Origin: Streptosporangium lutulentum
GTDB taxonomy: Bacteria; Actinomycetota; Actinomycetes; Streptosporangiales; Streptosporangiaceae
Length of the DNA stretch: 64,000 bases
Assembly: GCF_030811455.1 (NCBI RefSeq)
Contig: NZ_JAUSQU010000001.1
Coordinates: forward strand, 7,254,001-7,318,000
Direction: 5' to 3'
Shown: piece after piece, positions 34,805 to 42,258 of the stretch
Numbering within the stretch: the first letter of the stretch is position 1
How the letters are laid out: each line of letters begins with the position of its first letter
Notes under the pieces: generated by a model
Database searches by the model: none
Told to the model about the DNA's origin: nothing
Seen by the model: only the letters and a program-made list of their open reading frames with translations
Translations under genes and position numbers: made by a program

Positions 34805-34818
34805 TCTTGACATCGAGA
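34805..34818. promoter_or_regulatory. MarR-type operator-like element, copy 1
   Basis: TCTTGACATCGAGA is an imperfect palindrome repeated with one base change 49 bases downstream. It also overlaps the perfect TCAAG-3-CTTGA (34798-34810). Such TTGA/TCAA palindromes are typical of MarR-family sites. Confidence 0.5.
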
Positions 34819-34853
34819 CTATCTTCGTGCAGACTCTCCCCCGATGTTTAATC

Positions 34854-34867
34854 TCTTGATATCGAGA
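34854..34867. promoter_or_regulatory. MarR-type operator-like element, copy 2
   Basis: TCTTGATATCGAGA, centred on a perfect GATATC, matches copy 1 at 13 of 14 positions and lies in an AT-rich pocket in the 5' flank of the RraA-like gene. Confidence 0.5.
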
Positions 34868-35063
34868 TATATTCGATGAGGCGGGAGACACGGCGCCACA
34901 CAGGGGCGAGCAGGGCCTGACAGGGCGGCTGCGCGATCCGCCGGGCGTCCGCAACGCACGGATCATGCTGCCCGCCCTGACCACGGACCGGACCGGCCCG
35001 GGGCTGTGAGCCTCGTCCCCGATCTCCGTTCTCCGTGGGAGGGCGCCCGGACGAAGGAAGAAC

Positions 35064-35684
35064 ATGAACGACGTCACCGAATTCGAGGACATCCCCCCGA
35101 CCACGCTCGCCGATGTCCTGGGACGCGAGCAGGTCATGGATATCGGCATTCGCCCACTGTGGCCCTCGATCCGGCGAGTCGCCGGCCCGGCGTTCACCGT
35201 ACGGTGCCCTCCGGGTGACAACCTCATGCTTCACGCGGCCATCTATCGCGCGGAGCCCGGCTCGATCATCGTCGTCGAAGCGGGTGACGTGGACTACGCC
35301 GTCGCCGGAGGGAACGTCTGTGCCGTCGCTCAACGTCGGGGGATCGCGGCGTTCGTGGTCGACGGGGTGATCCGTGACCTCGCCGAGGTGCGCGAGATGG
35401 ACTTTCCCGTCTTCGCCAGGGGAGTCATCCCCGTGCCCGGAACCAAGGCGGCCGTCGGGCCGCTCAACGGCCGGGTGCGGTGCGGCGGGGTGGACGTGAG
35501 GGCCGGCGACGTCGTGGTGGCCGACGAAGAGGGCATCGTGGTCACTCCCGGCGCCCGTCGGGAGCAGGTGCTCCTCGACGCTCAGACGAGGCTGGCCAAG
35601 GAGGCCGGCGAAACCCTCGACGCGTGGGAGGCCGCGCATCGCGCCCGCATCGACAAGATCCTGGGCGAGAACGGCTTCGAATAA
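35064..35684 (+). CDS. RraA-like protein (HMG/CHA aldolase family)
   Basis: A 206-residue RraA-fold protein with TLADVLGREQVMDIGIRPLW, GPAFTVRCPPGDNLMLH, VVEAGDV and the hallmark VDGVIRDLAEV (Arg/Asp of the active site), then GPLNGRVRCGGVDVRAGDVV and VVADEEGIVVTP. Members are class II pyruvate aldolases (4-hydroxy-4-methyl-2-oxoglutarate type), or in E. coli an RNase E inhibitor. The aldolase role is more likely here because the active-site residues are kept. GAAGGAAG precedes the ATG. No pathway partner is adjacent. Confidence 0.85.
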   Translation: MNDVTEFEDIPPTTLADVLGREQVMDIGIRPLWPSIRRVAGPAFTVRCPPGDNLMLHAAIYRAEPGSIIVVEAGDVDYAVAGGNVCAVAQRRGIAAFVVDGVIRDLAEVREMDFPVFARGVIPVPGTKAAVGPLNGRVRCGGVDVRAGDVVVADEEGIVVTPGARREQVLLDAQTRLAKEAGETLDAWEAAHRARIDKILGENGFE

Positions 35685-35787
35685 AGCAGCCGCGGTTGCG
35701 GGCTGTCCGGCATGCGCCGAGCGTGCGCGCCTCGGGTCTGTGGCGTCGTGGCCGGCGCGACGTGGTCCCTACCGAGTCGTCCGGCGA

Positions 35788-37740
35788 TCAGGTGCGGCGC
35801 TTGAGCTGCCGGAGGGTGTAACCGTTGCCCGCCGGCTCCAGGGGCTTGGTGGCCTGCTTGAAGAGATACTCGGCCCGTTCGTAGGACAGGCGGCCTCGGC
35901 CCGTCTCCGGGCACAGATCTGCCCGCGCCGGGGTACGGGACGGCCCGGGCCTGCGGTCGGCGAGGAACAGGGGACCCCGGGTCCGGCCGCCGACCAGGTC
36001 GGGCAGGAGCCGGGCGGTCCCGGAACGCCAGCTCACCCAGGTGTCGCCCGCGCGGGCCCGGCGGTCGTCCAGGTCCAGGTCCTCGACGTTCAGGGACAGG
36101 ACGGTCCTCACCCCGGCCGCCGACTCGTGCAGGAGCCGCCACAGGGTCCGTTCGCGCAGAGGCAGGTCGGGGCGGCTCCAGAGCGCCTGGAGCTGTGCCG
36201 AGCCGATCGTCTCCGTCCGGGGACGGGTCTCGGCACGCCGGTCGAGACCCGCCGCGAGGTGGTCCGAAGACGTCCAGGCGCCGAACGACCGGACGGCCGA
36301 CCGGTGCCTGTTCCACGTCTTGGCCGCCGCCTCACCCCAGGCCATCGCGAACGCCCGCGCCACCTGGTCGGCGGTCAGGGAGGCCAGCGGCGTCTGATCG
36401 CCCAGGGTCAGGCAGAGGCGCCGCAGAGTCTGCCCGTACGAGCGGATCGTCTCGGCGTCCAGGTCGTCGCGTCCCAGGAAACTCCGAGCGGCCCGCCCGA
36501 GGGTGACGCCCTGCGCGCCGGGCACCGCGATCCCGTCCGCCCGGCGGCGCAGAAAGGCGCGTTCGGCGACGTTCCTGGTGAGAGACGCGGCCCGCTCGAA
36601 CTCCCGCCGCGCCTCTTCGTGCCGGCCCAACCGGACCAGGAGATCGCCCCGGACCCCCGGCAGAAGGTGGTAATCCTGCAACGCGGGGTCGCCGGTCAAG
36701 GAGTCGACCAGGGCGAGCCCCGCCTGCGGCCCATGCGCCATCCCGAGCGCCACCGCCCGGTTGAGCTGCACGATCGGCGTCGGCAGCAGCCGGGCCAGCG
36801 CCTCGTACAGGGCCGCGATCTGTGGCCAGTCGGTGGCCTCGGGGGTCCGTGCCTGCGCGTGGCACACGGCGATCGCCGCCTGCAGCACGTACAGGCCGGG
36901 TGTGCCGCCGATCTCCCGTGCTCGCAGCATCGCGATGAAACCACGGCGGATGAGGAGCTGATCCCAGCGCCCCCGGTTCTGCTCGTGCAGCTGGACGGGT
37001 TCGCCCGAGGGCCCGATCCTCGCGGCGGAGCGGGACGCCTGGATCTCCATCAGCGCGACCAGCCCGTGCACCTCGGCCTCGTACGGCACCAGCTCGGCCA
37101 GCAGCCGGCCCAGCCGCAGTGCCTCGAGGCAGAGCCCCGGCCTCATCAGATCGTCCCCGGACGTCGCCGAATACCCCTCGTTGAAGATCAGGTAGATGAC
37201 CTCGATCACCGACGACAGGCGCTCGGCCAGCTCCGAGCCGTCCGGCAGCTCGAACGGCACCCGCTCCTCGGCCAGCGTCCGCTTCGCCCCGGCGATGCGC
37301 TGGGCGATCCTCGGCTCGTTGACGAGGAACGCCCGGGCGATCTCCTCGGCCGTCAGACCGCCGAGGAGCCGAAGCGTCAGCGCGACCCGCGCCTCGGTCG
37401 GCAGCACCGGATGGCAGGAGATGAACATCAGCCGCAGGATGTCGTCCTGCTCGGGATCCTGCGGCTGTTCCAGCTCGTGGGCGAGCTGCTCGTGCTTGCG
37501 CTCAAGACGCCGGGAGCGCCGGAGGTGATCGATGGCGCGGCGCTTGGCGACGGCCATCAGCCAGGCGCCGGGGTTGCCGGGGACACCCGACTCGGGCCAC
37601 TGTTCGAGCGCGGAGACGAGCGCGTCCTGAGCCAGCTCCTCGGCGAGGCCGACGTCGTGCACCATCCGCGTGAGCCCAGCGATGATCTTTGCCGACTCGA
37701 GTTTCCAGAGCGCGTCGATGGTGCGATGGACGTTCGTCAC
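35788..37740 (-). CDS. ECF42-type sigma factor fused to a truncated tyrosine-recombinase-like domain
   Basis: A 650-residue protein. Residues 1-165 form the sigma-2/sigma-4 core (LAEELAQDALVSALEQWPES, AWLMAVAKRRAIDHLRRSRR, GLTAEEIARAFLVNEPRIAQ). Residues 175-400 are the helical DUF6596/TPR extension of ECF42 factors (FNEGYSATSG, LVALMEIQASR, LNRAVALGMAHGP). A normal ECF42 protein would end near residue 400. Here residues 415-650 continue as a recombinase-like unit: a core-binding part (ETIRSYGQTLRRLCLTLGDQ, TWNRHRSAVRSFGAW) and a catalytic-type part (SAAGVRTVLSLNVEDLDL with Arg545). The HxxR box is degenerate (LRQLK) and the tyrosine region is missing. The GTG start at 37740 is chosen from the fold. 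The DGPF partner gene lies upstream. Confidence 0.83.
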   Translation of the reverse strand: MTNVHRTIDALWKLESAKIIAGLTRMVHDVGLAEELAQDALVSALEQWPESGVPGNPGAWLMAVAKRRAIDHLRRSRRLERKHEQLAHELEQPQDPEQDDILRLMFISCHPVLPTEARVALTLRLLGGLTAEEIARAFLVNEPRIAQRIAGAKRTLAEERVPFELPDGSELAERLSSVIEVIYLIFNEGYSATSGDDLMRPGLCLEALRLGRLLAELVPYEAEVHGLVALMEIQASRSAARIGPSGEPVQLHEQNRGRWDQLLIRRGFIAMLRAREIGGTPGLYVLQAAIAVCHAQARTPEATDWPQIAALYEALARLLPTPIVQLNRAVALGMAHGPQAGLALVDSLTGDPALQDYHLLPGVRGDLLVRLGRHEEARREFERAASLTRNVAERAFLRRRADGIAVPGAQGVTLGRAARSFLGRDDLDAETIRSYGQTLRRLCLTLGDQTPLASLTADQVARAFAMAWGEAAAKTWNRHRSAVRSFGAWTSSDHLAAGLDRRAETRPRTETIGSAQLQALWSRPDLPLRERTLWRLLHESAAGVRTVLSLNVEDLDLDDRRARAGDTWVSWRSGTARLLPDLVGGRTRGPLFLADRRPGPSRTPARADLCPETGRGRLSYERAEYLFKQATKPLEPAGNGYTLRQLKRRT

Positions 37741-37752
37741 CGCCTGATGACA

Positions 37753-37788
37753 GCACCGTCCCGGCTCGCCCGCAAGCCGGGACGGTGC
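37753..37788 (-). terminator. 14-bp perfect hairpin between DGPF and sigma genes
   Basis: GCACCGTCCCGGCT and AGCCGGGACGGTGC pair perfectly around an 8-base loop. The hairpin lies in the 58-base gap, ending 12 bases before the sigma GTG, so it could terminate or attenuate transcription, or mask the sigma ribosome site. Confidence 0.6.
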
Positions 37789-37798
37789 CGTGGGCGGC

Positions 37799-38122
37799 TC
37801 AGGGGCCGAAGACCTGCTGCATGATGCTCTCGCCGTCACCGACGATCCTGCGGAAGCGCCGGGCCAGCTCGATCGCCTCCTCCTTGGAACGGACCTCGAT
37901 CAGCGCGAAGCCGACCACGGCCTCCTTGGCCTCGGCGAACGGCCCGTCGGTCATCGTGATCGTGTCGCCGGAGGATGTGATGCGGACACCGCCCGGCTCA
38001 AGGCCACCGGTGGCCAGTAGTGCACCCGCCGCGGTCAGCTCCTCGACGAACTTGGCCATCTCGACGTACAGCTTCTCGTCGGGGGCGGTGTCGGAGGCCT
38101 TGGACATCATCAGGTAGCGCAT
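37799..38122 (-). CDS. DGPF (YCII-related) protein, ECF42 partner
   Basis: A 107-residue YCII-like protein with the diagnostic TDGPFAEAKEAVVGFALIEV segment. DGPF proteins are the conserved genomic partners, and usual targets, of ECF42 sigma factors. AAGGAG precedes the ATG by eight bases. It is the first gene of the DGPF-sigma pair and divergent from the DUF998 gene across a 13-bp inverted repeat. Confidence 0.92.
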   Translation of the reverse strand: MRYLMMSKASDTAPDEKLYVEMAKFVEELTAAGALLATGGLEPGGVRITSSGDTITMTDGPFAEAKEAVVGFALIEVRSKEEAIELARRFRRIVGDGESIMQQVFGP

Positions 38123-38171
38123 GAATTCTCTCCTTCGGTTTTGTTGCTCTGCCTACGCGTCGAACAACCCA

Positions 38172-38205
38172 ATGTGACAGGGAACGCGATCATTCCCTGT
38201 CACAT
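38172..38205. promoter_or_regulatory. 13-bp perfect inverted repeat in divergent promoter
   Basis: ATGTGACAGGGAA-8-TTCCCTGTCACAT lies midway between the DGPF gene (start 38122) and the DUF998 gene (start 38264). Both arms present TGTCACA outward, a sequence used as the -35 by ECF41-type sigma factors. A -10 such as CGTC is not obvious on either side. It could be a bidirectional sigma or repressor site. Confidence 0.6.
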
Positions 38206-38263
38206 CACCGGATCGACGTGTGAGCGAGAACCGAAGAAGACGAACCTCAGAAAGGCCTCGGCC

Positions 38264-38929
38264 ATGACCGCCGTCCAGCTTCCCGCCGCCACCACCCCCG
38301 CCTCGGCCCCCACCACCCGCTTGCTGCTCACCTGCGCGGTCGTCTCGGCGCCCCTGTGGGCGGTCGTCTCCCTGGCCCAGGCCGCCACCCGTGAGGGCTT
38401 CGACCTGATCCGCCATCCGCTGAGCGTGCTGAGCAGCGGCTCCCTCGGCTGGCTGCAGATCACCAACTTCCTGGTCGCCGGCGTCCTGACCGTCGCCGGG
38501 GCGACCGGCCTGCGCCGGGCCATGCACGGTTCCCCCGGAGGCACGTGGGCGCCCCGGCTGGTCCTGGTCAACGGCATCGGCATGATCGCCGCGGGGGTCT
38601 TCGTCATGGACCCGGCCGACGGCTTCCCCGTCGGCACCCCCTCCGGGATGCCCGAGACGCTCACCTGGCACTCCTACGGCCACATGGCCTCCGGCTCGAT
38701 CGCCTTCATCGCCCTGATCGCCGCCTGCTACGTCCTGGGCCGCCACTTCAGTCGCGCCGGGAACCGCGGTCATGCCGTCGCCTCCCGCGTCGCCGGCACC
38801 GCCCTTCTGCTCGGCAACGGCTGGTCGATGACCGGCGGCAAGGCCGGATCCCTGACCTTGGCCGTCGGCGCCATCACCGCGATGCTCTGGATCTCCGTGG
38901 TCGCCGTCCGATACCGTCGCGGCCTCTGA
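38264..38929 (+). CDS. DUF998-family membrane protein
   Basis: A 221-residue protein with about six hydrophobic segments (TCAVVSAPLWAVVSLAQ, GWLQITNFLVAGVLTVAG, VLVNGIGMIAAGVFVMDPAD, SIAFIALIAACYVLG, LTLAVGAITAMLWISVVAV) and the DUF998 signature of an HPLSVLSSG loop and FVMDPADGFP. AAAGG precedes the ATG at 38264. Divergently transcribed from the DGPF-sigma pair and probably in its regulon. Function unknown. Confidence 0.85.
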   Translation: MTAVQLPAATTPASAPTTRLLLTCAVVSAPLWAVVSLAQAATREGFDLIRHPLSVLSSGSLGWLQITNFLVAGVLTVAGATGLRRAMHGSPGGTWAPRLVLVNGIGMIAAGVFVMDPADGFPVGTPSGMPETLTWHSYGHMASGSIAFIALIAACYVLGRHFSRAGNRGHAVASRVAGTALLLGNGWSMTGGKAGSLTLAVGAITAMLWISVVAVRYRRGL

Positions 38930-38997
38930 ACCTCCCTCCGGGAAGCGAGAGGAACCGGCTCCGCATCGAGCACGACCGGTGAGACGGAGGGCCGGGA

Positions 38998-39798
38998 TCA
39001 GAAGCTGCAGCGCTGGGGGGCGTCGAAGTGAGGCGGCGGGCCGGTGAGCGCCGACCGCACCGACCGCTCCAGGACGGACAGATCCGGGCCGCGCAGGCGC
39101 AGGGGCGCCACCAGGCCGGCCTCCGTGTTGCTGATGAAACGCGGCGGACCCCCGTGCTTGTATCCACGGCTGTGGAACAGGAAGGGGTGCGCGAGGACCA
39201 CGTCGCCCGCCTCCCCGGTCAGTTCGTGGAAGTTGCCGATGGGCTCGGCCAGGACCTCTTCGAACAGCTCCAGGTGGGTGAGCCCGCCGGGATGCTCACC
39301 GAGCACCTGTGCCGTGCGCCGATGGGACCCCTCCGACACGAGGGTCCCGCCGCCCCGGGGTGCGACGTCGGAGAAGAGCCCGATCAGCAGCAGGCCCTGG
39401 TGCTGGGCATCGATCGTGTGCCGGAACCAGTTGCCGTCGATGTGCCACCCCGAAGGGGGAACGGCGTACGGGAGCCGGGCACCGTAGGAGAAGTTGACCG
39501 GCCAGAAGCCCCACCCGCGGATGCCTCGCCAGCGCCCCTCGCCGATGAGCTCCTCGACGGCGGCCACGAGCCTGTCCGTGAAGCAGTCGAGCACCTCGGG
39601 GACGGCGAGCCGTTCCTCGATGTCGTAGACCTCCGGCCAGGTGGCGGGGTCGTCCTCACGGATACCGGCCTTCTCCTCCATCCGCCGCCACACGCGGGCT
39701 CGCGCGGCCGAGGCCCGCCAGGCGTCGAAGGCTCCGGGCAGGACGCAGAAGCCGCGCTCGACGAAGGCGTCCAGATCCGCTTTCCGCAGGACACTCAC
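38998..39798 (-). CDS. Fe(II)/2-oxoglutarate oxygenase, phytanoyl-CoA dioxygenase family (oxygenase B)
   Basis: A 266-residue PhyH-like oxygenase. The iron ligands are readable as H119-x-D121 (SGWHIDGNW) with a distal histidine in LAHPFLFHSRGY (H204 or H209) and an arginine in GGPPRFISN for 2-oxoglutarate. The GTG start overlaps the previous stop by four bases. Last gene of the six-gene KD-repeat operon. Its expected reaction is hydroxylation (or desaturation) of a side chain of the modified peptide, inferred from operon membership. Confidence 0.87.
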   Translation of the reverse strand: MSVLRKADLDAFVERGFCVLPGAFDAWRASAARARVWRRMEEKAGIREDDPATWPEVYDIEERLAVPEVLDCFTDRLVAAVEELIGEGRWRGIRGWGFWPVNFSYGARLPYAVPPSGWHIDGNWFRHTIDAQHQGLLLIGLFSDVAPRGGGTLVSEGSHRRTAQVLGEHPGGLTHLELFEEVLAEPIGNFHELTGEAGDVVLAHPFLFHSRGYKHGGPPRFISNTEAGLVAPLRLRGPDLSVLERSVRSALTGPPPHFDAPQRCSF

Positions 39799-40505
39799 CA
39801 GTAGAGGCTCCAGCGTCCCGAGCACCACACCCCGTGGCCCTGCAGGGTCAGGCGCTCGTCGTCGGGCTCCACCCGGGCGCATGGCGCCACCTGGTGAAGG
39901 ATGTGCCCGGAGTGCATGACGAGGCGGCCCGCCGTGTAGGCCACGTACTGGCGGGGGTGGAAGCGCTGCAGGTCGGACGCCCCGTCTATCCATCCCCTGT
40001 CCAGCGCCTCCCGGAACTCCTCGTAGGTGGCCTCCCAGACGTTCAGCCCGCCGCCGGCTTCCGGCAGGCGCAGGGGAAGCGTGAACGAGATCAGCCTCGA
40101 CAGATCGGTGCCCGGCGGCCACTCCATCTCGCGGTACTGCATGTCGAAGTGGATCGGCGCCTTGGGCTTGGTGAACACCGCGGGCGCCAGCCACACGTGG
40201 AACCCGGGAAGAGCCAGGTTCTCCGGATAGTGCACGGGCTCCTTGAGGTGCTCTTCGAGCATCCCGGCCAGCCGTTCGTACAGCCAGCCGAACCGCTCCC
40301 ACAGGACGGGCCGGTCGGCCCGCGCGTGGGCGTAGTAGCCGCCGCCTTCGGGATTCTCCGCGAGGTCCAGGTAGCTGGGCGATCCCAGGGTGAAGAACGA
40401 GGCCGGTTCGAGCCCCCGGGGCATCCAGCTCGAACGCAGCGCGTACACGTCCTGCCTGACCCGCGCGCTCTGTTCCTCGTCCAGCACGTCCAGAGAGGTG
40501 ATCAT
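39795..40505 (-). CDS. Fe(II)/2-oxoglutarate-type oxygenase (oxygenase A)
   Basis: A 236-residue jelly-roll oxygenase with H119-x-D121 (PIHFDMQY), histidines in LVMHSGHILHQV (H198/H201/H204) and a candidate co-substrate arginine R218 (DERLTLQGH). It is unlike oxygenase B in sequence, so the operon has two different oxygenases. ATGA overlap with the upstream ATP-grasp gene and GTGA overlap with the downstream one. The substrate is presumably the KD-repeat peptide. Confidence 0.75.
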   Translation of the reverse strand: MITSLDVLDEEQSARVRQDVYALRSSWMPRGLEPASFFTLGSPSYLDLAENPEGGGYYAHARADRPVLWERFGWLYERLAGMLEEHLKEPVHYPENLALPGFHVWLAPAVFTKPKAPIHFDMQYREMEWPPGTDLSRLISFTLPLRLPEAGGGLNVWEATYEEFREALDRGWIDGASDLQRFHPRQYVAYTAGRLVMHSGHILHQVAPCARVEPDDERLTLQGHGVWCSGRWSLYW

Positions 40506-41392
40506 GATTTCTCTCCCGTCAGAAGGCCGACCAGTGATTCGCTGATGGCGCCGCCCGCCCTGCGGTCGTACCAGTCGTAACCCGGCATGGGATTGACCTC
40601 CAGGCACCAGTGGACGCCTTGCGGGTCGCGCTTGAAATCCCACCCGGCGAACGACATCCCGAAGGATCGTGTGCGATCGGTCAGGATCTCGGCCAGGTCG
40701 GCCGGGAGCGTGTAGGGCTCGAAGACCGCGTCGTCGTCGGCCCGGTAGTCGACCGCCTCGGACCGGATCTCCTCCGCGTGCGCGCGGGTCCCGCACACGT
40801 GCACGCGGACGTCGCTTCCGGCGACGTATCGCTGCAGGTGGACGGGGCCCTGACCGCTGACGAAGGTATCGAAGTCGGCGGGGGTGACGAGCCTGCCCGT
40901 GGCCCGGACGCCGGAGAGCGTCTTCACGATGGTGGGCCCGGCCTCCGCGAAGGCGCGCAGCCGCTCTCCGTCGGAACTCGTCAGGCTCTCGGGGACGGTG
41001 AGGCCGTGGCTCTGGAGCGTGAACTCGTGAAGCGGTTTCGACGCGTTGTCCGACCACGCGCCCGGCCGGTTGACCACGGTGCCCGGCACCGCGTCGAGCC
41101 AGGCGAACAACCCCCTGACCAGGCCGTGCCACCGGGCGGCGGCGCGCGTGTCGTCCTGGAGGGCGGACAGGTCGATGAGCCTGCAGAAGTAGGACGCGGC
41201 GGGGTCGAGGTCGTACCGCCGGTCACCGTCCGTCACCCAGGCGGCACCGTCGTCGGGGACGGCGAGCCGCCAGTCGCCCCGCGTGGCGACGTCGCGCAGG
41301 TCGATGGGGACCACCCGCTCCCCGCACCGGCGCGCCTCGGCGACGAAGTGCTCGAACGTGCCGTCCGACGCGAGACCCAGGGCGTAGATCAT
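40502..41392 (-). CDS. ATP-grasp ligase of the KD-repeat operon
   Basis: A 296-residue RimK-like ATP-grasp enzyme. The pre-ATP-grasp part ends in VVNRPGAWSDNASKPLHEFT. ATP-binding Lys157 lies in TIVKTLSG, Gln187 in HLQRYVAG, and the metal site is E265-x-N267 in CLEVNPMPGYDWYDRR. The fold activates a carboxylate as acyl phosphate, so ester, amide or peptide bond formation on the Asp/Lys/Ser-rich partner is likely. It differs clearly from the graspetide ligase at 31072. Both ends overlap neighbours by ATGA. Confidence 0.85.
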   Translation of the reverse strand: MIYALGLASDGTFEHFVAEARRCGERVVPIDLRDVATRGDWRLAVPDDGAAWVTDGDRRYDLDPAASYFCRLIDLSALQDDTRAAARWHGLVRGLFAWLDAVPGTVVNRPGAWSDNASKPLHEFTLQSHGLTVPESLTSSDGERLRAFAEAGPTIVKTLSGVRATGRLVTPADFDTFVSGQGPVHLQRYVAGSDVRVHVCGTRAHAEEIRSEAVDYRADDDAVFEPYTLPADLAEILTDRTRSFGMSFAGWDFKRDPQGVHWCLEVNPMPGYDWYDRRAGGAISESLVGLLTGEKS

Positions 41393-42258
41393 GGGAAGAG
41401 CACCTCCATGAGACGCGGGCCGAACCCCGGCCAGACCATGCGCAGTTCCTCCAGGCCCGGGTAGGGCTCCACGTTGACCAGGAGCGCGTTCTCGGCGTCC
41501 GCCGTCACCCGCCAGGTCACGGCGGCGAGGTCCAGCCCGAGCCGCGCGGAGGCGGCGAGGCTGCGGCCTTCGAGATCCAGGTGGTCCAGGTCCACGGTCG
41601 TGCACCGCCAGGCACGCCCGTCCAGAACGACGACGATCTCGAAGGCGGGGTCGGGATCGGACCAGCGCCCCCGGTAGGGCCCCTCTCCCACGGGTCGATC
41701 GGGCCACTGGGAGGTCGTCAGCGCCCCGGTGTCCTGCACCCACCACCCGCCGCCTTCCGGCACGCCCGGCTCGGGGTAGACGGAGGTGAAGACCTCGGCC
41801 GAGCCGGCGTGCTCGCCCGCCCTCATCGCGGTGAGCGCCGCCGAATGGGACGCCTGGCCTCCCAGAGACCGGGCGGAGGGCCTGTTGATCACCGGAGCGG
41901 GTGACAGTGTGGCCACCGCCCACAGCTGGGCGAGGCACTCGTTGAACTGGAACTCGGCGTCGACGCTCGTCCGCGGCGCGGGTGGGGCGGGCAGCCGCAG
42001 GAGCATCGGCAGCGCGGGCTCGACCGTGGCCCGCCCGTTGGCGACGGAGAGCGTGAAAAGCTGTGCGGCCTCGAACATGTCGAGCACGGCCGCCGCCCGG
42101 CCGCGCTCTTGAACGTATGCGACCAGCTCGGCCGCCACCTTGTCGGCGGGGTCGGCGACTATCACGAACTCGATGTCGACCGGCGCCACGGCAGCCGGCT
42201 CCGGGACCGGTACGGTGACCGGCCCCGAGGTGGGCGACGACTCAGATGACAAGGCCAC
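41389..42258 (-). CDS. Degenerate ATP-grasp paralogue (probable pseudoenzyme partner)
   Basis: A 289-residue protein that parallels the ATP-grasp gene downstream: PVINRPSARSLGGQASHSAA matches VVNRPGAWSDNASKPLHE, and LLVNVEPYPGLEEL matches CLEVNPMPGYDWY. The central ATP-binding segments (the KTLSG-like and LQRYV-like stretches) are missing. The metal pair is swapped, N262-x-E264 in place of E-x-N. It is likely catalytically dead and could form a heterodimer with the active ligase or bind the precursor. Starts are GTG at 42258 or TTG at 42252, the latter better spaced to GAGGAG. It overlaps the precursor gene. Confidence 0.7.
   Translation of the reverse strand: MALSSESSPTSGPVTVPVPEPAAVAPVDIEFVIVADPADKVAAELVAYVQERGRAAAVLDMFEAAQLFTLSVANGRATVEPALPMLLRLPAPPAPRTSVDAEFQFNECLAQLWAVATLSPAPVINRPSARSLGGQASHSAALTAMRAGEHAGSAEVFTSVYPEPGVPEGGGWWVQDTGALTTSQWPDRPVGEGPYRGRWSDPDPAFEIVVVLDGRAWRCTTVDLDHLDLEGRSLAASARLGLDLAAVTWRVTADAENALLVNVEPYPGLEELRMVWPGFGPRLMEVLFP

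Larger units (their letters stand above)
34554..35063. other. Intergenic region between trpD and the RraA-like gene
   Basis: About 0.5 kb with no supported gene. It contains two near-identical operator-like elements (34805-34867) and, just after them, a possible 14-codon frame at 34875-34920 with no ribosome site. The arrangement looks like a MarR-type promoter whose own regulator and transporter genes are gone. Confidence 0.45.
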
